DNA from: Lenisia limosa
Lineage: Eukaryota > Breviatea
NCBI GenBank assembly: GCA_001655205.1
Contig: LPNZ01008300.1
Coordinates: forward strand, 1-29,953
Length of the DNA: 29,953 bases
Direction of reading: 5' to 3'
Below the pieces are notes generated by a model that was not told the DNA's origin, ran no database searches, and saw only the letters and a program-made list of their open reading frames with translations. How positions within the stretch are numbered: the first letter of the stretch is position 1; every line of letters starts with the position of its first letter. Below, in pieces: positions 21,801 to 29,953 of the stretch. Position numbers and translations under genes: made by a program.

Positions 21801-22734
21801 TTCTCTCTTCAGATAAAGAAACCCCCCTGGGGTATTAGGCTTGTGCAAAAGAAAGACCCCTAATTCAGCGTTAGCCACTTACATCTTAGCTTTCTTGTTA
21901 GACGATTGGTTTTTCCGATCAGCTGGTTTTTTCCTTGTCTTTGTTTCCTTTGTCTTTTGAAGTTCCTTTTCTTTCTCCATCTGCAGTCTTTGAGATCTTC
22001 TCGGTCGAGCTTCATCACCACTCTCTTCTTCGCTGACCGCATCCTGCTGAGACGCTCTCTCTCTTCTGTTCTTCAGTGACCTTCTTCGTCCTTCAGCTGC
22101 CTTACGTGCTCTCTCCCTCAAGGCTTCCTTCGTAGCTGCTTTTTTCTTTCGAATAGTCTCATATCGCTCCCTCTTAAGATCAACTTGTTTGGATTCTCCT
22201 CCTGAATCAGAAGGCTCTTGATTGTGCTCGTTATCATTAGGCTCTGATAAGTCAGAGTTGTTATCTTCAAAGGGAGCTCCTTCTTCAATTGCTGGAGTTT
22301 CTTCAATATCAACTTCAACTGGCATTTCATCATCCTCTTCATTATCCTTTTCTTCCTCATCAACTTCCTTATCTTTTTCAACTTCTTTTTCCTCCTCAAC
22401 GTCCTTTTCCTCCTCAAACTCTTTCTCTTCATGCACATGGTCTTCCAGGTCAGTTTGAACTTGATATGCTTGTGATTGCGAGTTCTCTTGAGTCATTTCC
22501 AACCTACTTTCTTCATCCTTTTTATCATCTTCAGACAAAGTATGGATCTCTTCAACTGGCTGTTCACTCTCTTCATTCTCATCAGCAAATGATTCTTCTT
22601 CAATCTTAACCAAATCATCATCATTAGTCTCGTTGAGTGTCGGAAATTGCGCTATAACTGACACGCACTTCTTGACTGAGTCAGAATTGTCTTCTTCAGG
22701 TCGGATAGGGGAGAGTGGAGGAGAAAGAGGGAAT
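18857..22734 (-). CDS. FYRN-FYRC domain chromatin-associated protein
   Basis: FYRN and FYRC form the FYR fold of MLL/trithorax-type proteins and TBRG1. FYRN reads DLTVISVGTPVAEPAF, HNRSHIYP, GFRSRRIFNSFIRPGAETAY (about 20437-20207). FYRC reads MTIESRAKRPTFKLFAED, MVLESYSST, FKLLANVSIYPPGASS, HGPYFFGFG, NPIVLTLIRSHP (about 19947-19540). The N-terminus (22664-21879) is a long Glu/Asp-rich stretch followed by basic segments such as RKKKAATKEALRERARKAA and ARPRRSQRL, so the protein is probably nuclear. The middle gives LKREMLRRSWLWRWYY, LADLWLPTVTSFNLKTAG and DLLGRFNSFIEGLDE, family unknown. The C-terminus has a coiled-coil-like FLQARVAQLERHIAQL and ends KRKMKEIQH, or without the last splice KRKMVRYICFVCQ (stop 18899). 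No SET or PHD motif was seen. The first exon was not found; the gene starts upstream of 22734. Confidence 0.8.
20050..20118. repeat. Near-perfect 31-bp hairpin in an intron
   Basis: Arms 20050-20080 and 20088-20118 pair at 30 of 31 positions (one T/C difference), with the 7-nt loop TCAAATA. It lies inside the 259-nt intron 20206-19948 of the FYR gene, between the FYRN and FYRC exons. The arm begins GTTTAATTCAATTTTCATGA. No target-site duplication is obvious at its edges. Confidence 0.95.
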
Positions 22735-23001
22735 CTAAACAGTTATTCCCGGATACTTACTATTTCTTATTAGTTATCCCATATCCACTACTTTCGAGTC
22801 GAAATAATAAATGAAGAAAACACTAAGTATAATATAGGTGTGGACGGCTTCGGCCAGATACATCCTTATTTTTAAATTTCTCATTGCTGAGGCAATGTAT
22901 TTAATAAAAATGCAAATAAGACAACTATTATTGAGATCGGGTTAGTTTATGTATTATATCAACACAAAAATTGAAGTGAGCTGATTGTAATTATAAACTC
23001 C
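22735..23001. other. Spacer with partial R2 repeat (copy 3)
   Basis: GGTGTGGACGGCTTCGGCCA at 22837-22856 matches the 3' part of R2 copy 1 with two differences, followed at a distance by TTTCTCAT as in the other copies. It contains a GGC-TTCG-GCC mini-hairpin. The missing first exon of the FYR gene should lie here; no convincing ATG exon was found. Confidence 0.55.
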
Positions 23002-23825
23002 CTACAAATAAGGTTTTTCTCTTTTGCTGATTTCGCCTGAGTCATCGACTTCTTTCGGGTGAGCGTCAAGTTTCACAAAAACTGAATGCTCCTTTCTTTT
23101 GAAATCCTGCACAAATCAAACAACAAAAAAGAGTTTCTTTAAAAATTCAACAAATAGAATAAAAGATATAAGATGAAAAAAACAAAAAGGTGTAAAGAGA
23201 AGCCTACCTGAGGAGGGCTGTCAACAGACTTGCCGGGGGTAGTTGAGTTCAAACTGGGGGGTCTTCCGCGTCCGCGGCTTCGGCCTCCTCTTCCCCCTCC
23301 TCGCTTCTCAAAAACAACATCAATATTACGGTTTCCTCTCATGACTGCCCGGGTCTCTCTATTTGATGCGGACTGCATGAATGTTCTTGTTGCGCGCCGA
23401 ACAGGTATTGGTGACATGACCGCCTTGTTTCTTGGCATCGCCACCTTCTGCTGGATTTCAATCGACTTCTTCGGTTTCACCTTCCGTCTCTCTCCAATTC
23501 GCTTCATCTTAGCAACATGGATTATGTCCTCAGTATCCCGGACCTCTGGAGCGTTGACATAGATAAAACGTCTGCAAGCAGTCTGGTTGATGTGGTCAAA
23601 GCTGCTGTGACAAGTTCTTAAGAGAGGGGGGTTACTTGACAATGAAGGCTCATCGGCATTGTCTTCACTGTCGGGTGCTTCTTTTAATTCAGCTGCGAGC
23701 AGGGAGGGGAACCGTCCAAAGCCAAGATGTTCAAAAAAAGACCCTTGAAAAAATCCACCAACTGTTTTCTTAAATGACTGCTTCTCGAGTGGATACTCAA
23801 TAATTTTAGCCTGCTTAGGCGGCAT
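23002..23825 (-). CDS. Unidentified basic protein with RG-rich, AT-hook-like segment
   Basis: Two exons, 23825-23208 and 23106-23002, with a phase-0 intron of 101 nt, code 240 residues. The start MPPKQAKIIEYPLEKQSFKK is followed by GGFFQGSFFEHLGFGRFPSL, an acidic/serine stretch (APDSEDNADEPSLSS), a long basic region (KRIGERRKVKPKKSIEI, PVRRATRTF), then RGGGRGGRSRGRGRPP, whose GRGRPP resembles an AT-hook core. The last exon is DFKRKEHSVFVKLDAHPKEV to KREKPYL. No family is recognised. Composition suggests a nuclear DNA- or RNA-binding protein; this is inference. It shares strand with both neighbours. Confidence 0.8.
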
Positions 23826-24072
23826 GATGCTAAAAATTGAAAACTAGCAACGAGCTATCAGCCATCAGCTTTTGGATCTGTCCGCACACCTAATACTTTC
23901 CTACTTTCTTCTTACCACCACCACCTTTCTCTAACACATGTGTATTCTGATGATGATGTTTATTGGTTTATTATACTCTTTTTTTGCTCTTTTTTCCCAC
24001 CGTGTCGCGTAAAAACTAGATCAACAAGATCAAAAACAACACCTTTTTGTACTGTTCCAATAATATACATGT

Positions 24073-25528
24073 TCATCCTCTCTTGAGGGCACGCAGGCGA
24101 GCTTCGATACTCTGATCCAAAGAAGCAATGCTGGCTTGGATACGTGCAGCATCGTAGCGGTATCTTGGGTCGCGGCCACGCACTTCTTCCACTGACTCTG
24201 TTTGGTTGTTGAACACAATACGAGGTCCAGTTGGTTGCTGTTGCTAAAAAAGTTACTATACCCCACCAGCAATCCCTTTAAAGATGAAATACAGGATACT
24301 TACCGTGGGTTGGGGGATAGGCATGCCAGCAGGAGTGGAAGGAGCAGCAGCACTGGAGACGACAGGGGCGGTGGAGGGGGCGGGAGCGATGGTAGTAGCA
24401 GACGGTTGGGGTTGTTGGGCTGGAGAGGCAGCGACAGGGGCCTGCTGCGGAGGTTGCTGAAGAGTCAGAAATGTGAAAGCGTTTCGTGTGGTAGGATGCG
24501 GCATTTAAGCAGACCTGAGGGAAGCCAGGAAGACCAGGCATTCCAGGAGCTGGCATGCTGGGAAGAGGCATTCCGGGGAAGGGCATAGGAGGGGCACCAG
24601 CAGGGGCGACACCAGCAGGGGGCGCACCAGGCTATACGGTCAAACGAATACGAGACTATTGGAAAAGAAGTCACCTCCACATACGAATCCAGGCATTCCC
24701 CAAGGTGGCGGCATCATTGGTGCACCAGCAAATGGAGGTGGCTAAACAAGTCAGAAGAGAGAGACCCCCCGCATATCCTTAAGGCAAAGAAAATAACAAA
24801 CCATGAAATTAGGAGGGAAAGAGGATGGTGCCGGTTCATCTTTTTTCTCATCAGCAAGGGCCTACACCGTCATGCAAATGACAAATGTAAATCAAACAGA
24901 AACAAAAAACGACCTCCACCAAAGACAAGTTAATTAAAAATTGAGGGGACATACCTCAGCGACAGATTTGGCGTCTTGAGCTTGCTGTTGAGCAACCTTA
25001 GCAAGGAAGGAAGATGCCTCATCATCATTCTTCATTCTCTTGGCAACCTTCTCTTGGAGTTCCATTTCTGGGAAAATGAAAGAAAGCTCATGAAGTTGGA
25101 GGTTAATTCACGACAGAAAGATAGGCATACTGTGAGCTTGAATATCTTCTTCGGGAACACCTTCCATTCCAAAAATATCGATATCAGTACTGTCATGGCC
25201 TTCATTGGCGTTAGGAACTCTGAAGGAGGTGAGAAAAGAAACATCAAAACTGGGGGGAAACAAAGACCTTATTTGCCGTGTACTTACCGGGTAAGTGACT
25301 CCTTATGAACATGTACGCAATGTGTGACGAGACCTGTGAGATAAGGGTGTCTCTAATTAGAAACTAACCTGAAATGGTATTAAGACGCTTTCCACAAGTT
25401 GTGCACCTGAAATGTTTGGAACGTTGGTGGGTAATCAGGGTTTTCTCATCGTTGAACTCTCTTTCGCAATACCAACACCAGGGATTACACTGGCGAGCCT
25501 GCTTCTTCAGCCGCTCTTTCTTTCCCAT
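24073..25528 (-). CDS. BuGZ/ZNF207-like zinc-finger spindle protein
   Basis: Animal BuGZ (ZNF207) binds Bub3 and spindle microtubules; the plant relative is SUF4. ATG 25528 begins MGKKERLKKQARQ, then two C2H2 fingers: CWYCEREFNDEKTLITHQ..KH and CTTCGKRLNTISGLVTHC.HVH, as in this family. The conserved extension VPNANEGHDSTDIDIFGMEG, then VPEEDIQAH, follows directly and is diagnostic. A helical part (ELQEKVAKRMKNDDEASSFL) leads to a long Pro/Ala/Gly/Met region with repeats such as PFPGMPLPSMPAPGMPGLPG, the kind of disordered region that drives BuGZ phase separation. The C-terminus QQQQPTGPRIVFNNQTESVE then EVRGRDPRYRYDAA could hold a GLEBS-like Bub3 site; that is tentative. The stop follows LRALKRG. 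About eight short introns. Divergent from the ankyrin-pseudokinase gene. Confidence 0.92.
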
Positions 25529-25783
25529 TTTCAGTAATTAGTAAAGCAAAAATACAAAATTAGGTGAAGAAACAAACACGTAAAACGATTCGTTTTTTTT
25601 TTTTGGGAATTGCTTCCATTTATATGTACACGGGTACAAAATATCCTCTGCTCCACTGTCCTCCAGTCCCAGTCTGCCTCTTCAGCCTCTTTCTCTTTCC
25701 TCTATTCAGTAGTTGATATATCATCACTGATATATATTATAAAGATCAAGTGGATAAAAAAGTGGCACAGAAAATATACGACA
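25529..25783. promoter_or_regulatory. Shared divergent promoter region
   Basis: 255 bp separate the BuGZ-like start (minus) from the ankyrin-pseudokinase start (plus). It includes a run of ten T near 25591-25600 and a TATATATTATAA-like stretch near 25730-25741, about 45 bp before the plus-strand ATG. Confidence 0.4.
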
Positions 25784-28700
25784 ATGGAAAGGAGTGACAG
25801 GGATAAGAAGGCCCCTAATATCTATTCAAAAGTGAAGTCTGCTATATTCAATGAAGATGTTGCTTTCATTGAGTCAATGACCAGTGAACGCCTTTCAAAA
25901 TGGAAGAATGACAAAGTGTGTTTCATCTGTTCTTGTGAGTCTCAATTGACTATTTAGAACCAAAACTTTCTCCATATTTCTCTCTTTTCCAAAGTGCGGA
26001 AGAATGTCGCCATAATTCAGCGTTTGTACAACCTGGGCTGTGACCCTAACATGGTTGATACTGTAAGACAGCGGAAGTCGTATTACTCACAACACAGAAT
26101 GGCTACAGCCCAATCATGATGGCTGTTAATGATGGCCTTGTCCAGGTGTTTGCTATATTTGAAGACAAATTTGATCCCTCCACAAAGGTTTGGTTTGAAA
26201 AATCGTAAACGCCTGTAGTCACGAAATGGCAAGCCTCTCATTGACGAGGCCATTGCGAGAGACCGCCATCAGATGGTGGAGTATCTTCAGAGATTCGGAG
26301 CACTTCAGGCTCCTTCGGTTAGTACATAAATGGATATTAATGTTTCAGACCGAAATTATTAAGGAGTTAAAAGCCTTAATTTTCAACGACGGAGATAATT
26401 TTAGATTTGAGGAGATCATCAACCTTGGTTTCGACCTTTCCACCCCTAATCGAGTAAGATCTATATTTATTAACTAATTAAGTGTAGTCACAATCCACTT
26501 GGCTCCATTTGTCATCCAGAATGGGTGATCTTGAAAAGTCACGGCTTCTTATTGAAAAGAATGTTCCTGTCAACCTTCAAGACATCGTATGTGCGGGTCA
26601 TATATTGAAATCAGCACATGATTCTTGTTTTTAATGTATATAAACCAAATTTCTTTATTTCCATGAAATACTGAAGTGCTTTATAGGTTGGTTGATCTGA
26701 TCAAGCTACGTAAATGCATCCAATGTAAATCAATAAAATTATCGTATTTTTGAAAATTGAAAACCTTGTGTGCTGGGGAGGCACGCACAAAGCTGTGTGC
26801 ACAGTGTTGTCAGGCAAATTATTTAGTGATTGAATATTATGCCATAATCCAATATTGCTTGTAAACGTGATGGTGTGCGGCTTTATTTCTCATCTTTATG
26901 TTATATATTACATATAATATGATATATGATACATGATATATTACTAATATGTATACACCGACCGCGATAAGTCCTGACACGGATATTGAGCTTTCTCTTT
27001 AGTCAATCGTGCGTGGCAGGACTCATCGCTGTCAGTGTATCTATAATTATATGTATAATACATATCATATTGTATATCCATATGTCATATCCCACTTTTG
27101 AGTCATTCACACGAGTGAACTTCTACATTACAATTATCGTGTTATGAAAAATATATTCCCCCCATACTAAAGATAAGACGAAGAAAGCATAAATTTAGAA
27201 AACTCAAAAAGATACTGAAGAATGAAAAAGACTTCAAATCGTACTGTTTTGAAAAATAAATATGAATAAGAATGTTGCATAATATATGTTGAAATGAGAT
27301 GAGAGGTATCTCCTTCTGTTTTTACTAAACGATCTAAGGAAATCATGTGTTTAGAAAGGCGAAACTCCGCTTTACATTGCATGCCATTCTTTCAACGACA
27401 AGCCAGAACTGGTGAATTTGCTGCTTGAAAATGGGGCTGATCCTAATATTCCCAGAATTGTTTGTACCTGAATATCGTTGTATTTACATGTAGGGCGGAT
27501 TTACTCCTTTGCACGTTGCGTGCCGAGGTCTGCGGACTGAAATGATCAAAGTGTTGGTCAGATACAATGCAAGAGCTGATATCATGACTGATCAAGTGGG
27601 TGTCGAAGATGTGTGGCAAATTAACGTTTCAGAACACCGGATTTGTTGCTATTCATTCAATGATGGCATCTTCGTCCAGTTCTTCCCTTGATGTCTTCAA
27701 AAACGCACTTATAGTTCGCCTTTTTTTTGTCTAGTTACAGTTTTAGGCTCTTTCGAAAGCTCCTGGGTTCTCAATCAATGCTGTTAATGCGGTTGGTTTG
27801 GATTTTGTTTTCACAAGGTTTCAAGAACTCCAACATTCTCGTGTAGAAAATAAGGTATAATAATACTGTAGCATGGTGAAACCCTCCTTGACCGTGCTTT
27901 CACGATTGGAGATCAGCCAGCTCTTGTTGATATTATCACCGACCTCTTCCCTGAAAGCCTTCATAGTATTGTGAGAGGCTAGCTGTTGTCCTTTCACCAA
28001 ACACTGCTAACTTGTGCAGGACTTTGCGAAATTGTCACGTTTTGCTAACGAGACAATGCGATCTGCCTTGACTCCAATTGCTGAAGCTCTTGGTATTGAG
28101 GCTGTAAACGAAGTACAAGACTTTTTCACTCCTCCCCAGGCTTCAGGATTTGAAATGAGTAAGCTTGAAGATGTTTTAATGTTTGTAGAAACTTCCCAAT
28201 ACCTTCTTGAAGACTGCATTACGAAGCAATTTATCCCTACAAGAGTAAGGAATAGGGAAGGAAGTCTCTCTGAATTGCCCTGGATAACGCTTATAGATTC
28301 AAATTTGCCGTTCACTTGCTGAAGATGTCAAATCTCGTCATTCTAAAAGTGAAAGTGCCTTAGGGTATATCCATGTAGGCTTTCATCAGATTAGTGACAT
28401 TATAGTCCTCAAATGTTGTGGTCAAGGTCGATTCCGGCACAGTCACCGCGTCCTTCGTCTTCTCAAATGATGGTAAAAGTGGAATTTTATTGTCACTCTT
28501 CAGACAAAGAATACTATCCCAATAATAAGGAATCATTACACAAGCCTGACGATATTTACGCTCTTGGTCAGCTTTTTGCCTATATCTTAACCTTTTCAAA
28601 TTTGGAATTACAGTTTGTTGGGGTCTTGCACTGTTCATTCATATCTCTTTTTTTTGTCTTATTTTCCCTTCAGTGACAATTTACTCAAGCTTCCTGAGTT

Positions 28701-29800
28701 TTGTGACGACATGAGAGACAGTGGTAATGCCGCAATTGCTGGTTCATTGATTGTTGAAATGGTACAGAAGAGTGAGGCACGGAGACCAACTGCAAATGAT
28801 GTGAGTTTGATCGTGTGACAGATACCAGGTTGTGAACCGGTGAAATATCAAAAAATTGTTTCATAGAGCATAATGTAAGAAAATACAACAATAAATCTTA
28901 CGCCTCCTGCCGCTCTTGCGTAAATGGGAGGGGGGATGACCATGGACTGAATATGAATTGACACCACATTTCAGTGTTTTGTATTGTAATAGTGTTAGTC
29001 CTGCAATATATGAATCCGCATTTCGTTAATACTGTATTCTACATCATATTGTTTTTCTGCAGTTCTTATGATTTAGGTCGTCAATGATCCTCTCTTTGGG
29101 CTGACTCATCAAACTGCTGCAAGAGTATGTAAATGTCTTTGCTTATTTTTAGGCTTTATCATGTCTCTGTCTTTCTGATTATGTTGTTGACGGACCAATA
29201 AAGAAGGCTGCTTTGAGAGGTTTGCCAATAAGAGTATTTAATATCTCATCGATATTTTAGTTATTGAAGGAGTGGGTGAAGTGCTTCCAGAGCTTGCCAA
29301 TCAGGAGTTCTTTTCAATCTTCAAAAAAAGGTAAGACCATGCATGCCTTGCCTCAGGTAGCCATCTTTCTCATCCAATAGAATTGAGTTCTCGAAGTCAA
29401 GCATGATCAGGGTTGCGAATGTTGACGCAGTAGATGTTCTTCTCTACGGGCTAACACAGCCTGGCTGTCATGGACTAGAGTTTGAATGGTAATTGTCTGC
29501 CAATAGTACCGTTTTTTTTTACGAATTCAGTCCTGTCTTTGAGGCCAGCCTTGGGTTCATCAATAAATACCTTCCTCTTTCGTTGTCTGCTGCCTATTTT
29601 GCTGTGGCTTCGCAGGAGGTAAGAGAAACTCAATTCCTGCAATGCTTCACAAGGTACTTTGGTTCACCCAATAGGCACTTGCACAAAATGTCTTCTTAAC
29701 TCCTGTGCTGATGAAGCCATCTTACACCCGTTCACGCATTCAAAACATTTCTTCATTGTGGGGTGATTTTACTATTATTTGTGACAAGGATCATGGCTGA
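25784..29800 (+). CDS. Ankyrin-repeat / pseudokinase fusion protein
   Basis: A 21-exon model (ends 25915, 26062, 26187, 26317, 26453, 26586, 27459, 27595, 27842, 27970, 28244, 28374, 28472, 28612, 28800, 29124, 29219, 29330, 29488, 29618, 29800) codes 699 residues with all phases matching. Exons 2-10 each encode about one ankyrin-like unit with phase-0 borders, for example NGYSPIMMAVNDG, GKPLIDEAIARDRHQMVEYL, KGETPLYIACHSFND, GGFTPLHVACRGLRTEMIKV and HGETLLDRAFTIGDQ. A kinase-like C-lobe follows: KLEDVLMFVETSQYLLEDC (hinge), IQICRSLAEDV, GYIHSSNVVVKVDSGTV (catalytic-loop position), KPDDIYALGQLFAYIL (helix F) and MVQKSEARRPTANDV (the RPT motif). HRD and DFG are absent and no Gly-rich loop or VAIK lysine was found, so catalysis is unlikely. 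The C-terminal 180 residues (FGLTHQTAARALSCL to CDKDHG) look helical, family unknown. A scaffold or signalling role is inferred. Confidence 0.85.
26770..26898 (+). repeat. Dispersed repeat R2, copy 2
   Basis: Matches 7997-8130 in block order (GCTGGGGAGGCACGCA, AAAGCTGTGTGCACAG, AGGCAAAT, AAACGTGATGGTGTG, TTTCTCAT) but with a different middle and without the TTCG-containing segment. It sits in the 768-nt intron 26587-27354 of the ankyrin-pseudokinase gene. Confidence 0.8.
26953..27040. repeat. Fold-back (inverted-repeat) element in an intron
   Basis: Arms 26953-26981 and 27012-27040 are complementary at 25 of 29 positions; the loop is 30 nt. The arms are GC-richer than the surrounding AT-palindromic sequence, which itself mirrors across the element. 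It shares the 768-nt intron with R2 copy 2. Confidence 0.85.
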
Positions 29801-29953
29801 TAGTCTAGGCTTGCTTTCTATGAAGGAAGCGAAGAATACACGCATCTCCCCGCTTCGTGGTCTCTGCTTCCCTCAGTCTGCACGCATGTTGATACTGCTG
29901 ATATCTCACAATTTCGCCAACTGTAATTTTATATTATTATATTTTATTTTTTT
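29801..29953. other. 3' flank of the ankyrin-pseudokinase gene
   Basis: Short non-coding tail. The end is AT-rich (TTTTATATTATTATATTTTA) and may include the poly(A) site. No further gene seen. Confidence 0.5.

Noticed and set aside
22222-22609. Plus-strand open frames rich in Ser, Phe and Leu
   Set aside because: They are antisense to the Glu/Lys-rich exon of the FYR gene; repetitive GAA/GAG codons leave the opposite strand free of stops.
22837-22858. Apparent compensatory changes in the TTCG mini-hairpin of R2
   Set aside because: Compared with copy 1, one change gives a G-U wobble and the other an A-C mismatch, so covariation is not supported.
23230-23562. Plus-strand 110-codon open frame
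   Set aside because: Antisense to the basic two-exon gene, which has a consistent intron and stop.
24202-24782. Plus-strand Gly/Arg-rich open frames
   Set aside because: They are the reverse strand of the Pro/Ala-rich exons of the BuGZ-like gene, whose splice structure and family motifs are clear.
1-29953. CRISPR arrays, tRNA, rRNA, bacterial operons or prophage
   Set aside because: No regularly spaced direct repeats, no tRNA T-loop context and no Shine-Dalgarno organisation; the sequence is intron-rich nuclear DNA.

Overview
The window is nuclear DNA of a unicellular eukaryote. Genes are broken by many very short GT-AG introns, mostly about 26 to 60 nt. I see no bacterial operon signals, no rRNA or tRNA, and the standard code fits throughout. 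A fused lysine-ketoglutarate reductase/saccharopine dehydrogenase, a BuGZ/ZNF207-type zinc-finger protein, an FYRN-FYRC chromatin protein, TMA16 and a secreted sushi + RCC1 protein point to a heterotrophic protist rather than a fungus. I cannot name the lineage. Exon models were built by hand by keeping reading frame and splice phase consistent; four of them (RCC1 protein from 1263, ankyrin-zinc protein from 9135, HD protein, ankyrin-pseudokinase) close exactly in frame.

Layout. 755-3816 (+): secreted protein with two sushi modules and a seven-bladed RCC1 propeller. 6228 down to 3983 (-): an unidentified secretory-pathway protein in two blocks, probably one gene with a repeat in its central intron. 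6484-7731 (+): TMA16-like ribosome-biogenesis factor. 7732-9134: repeat-rich spacer with an assembly gap. 9135-11932 (+): ankyrin protein with a cysteine-rich C-terminal zinc module. 12984-14052 (+): HD-domain phosphohydrolase. 18378-14253 (-): bifunctional AASS. 22734-18857 (-): FYR-domain chromatin protein. 23825-23002 (-): unidentified basic nuclear-looking protein. 25528-24073 (-): BuGZ-like protein. 25784-29800 (+): ankyrin repeats fused to a degenerate protein kinase.

The genes do not form one pathway. They are an ordinary mix of lysine catabolism, ribosome assembly, chromatin or spindle proteins, and ankyrin scaffolds. The unusual signals are two dispersed repeat families (R1 and R2), a nearly perfect 31-bp intronic hairpin at 20050-20118, a fold-back element at 26953-27040, and the architectures of the RCC1, ankyrin-zinc and ankyrin-pseudokinase proteins. 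Three N-runs (1050-1181, 8869-8969, 14070-14149) are assembly gaps; two of them abut poly-C.
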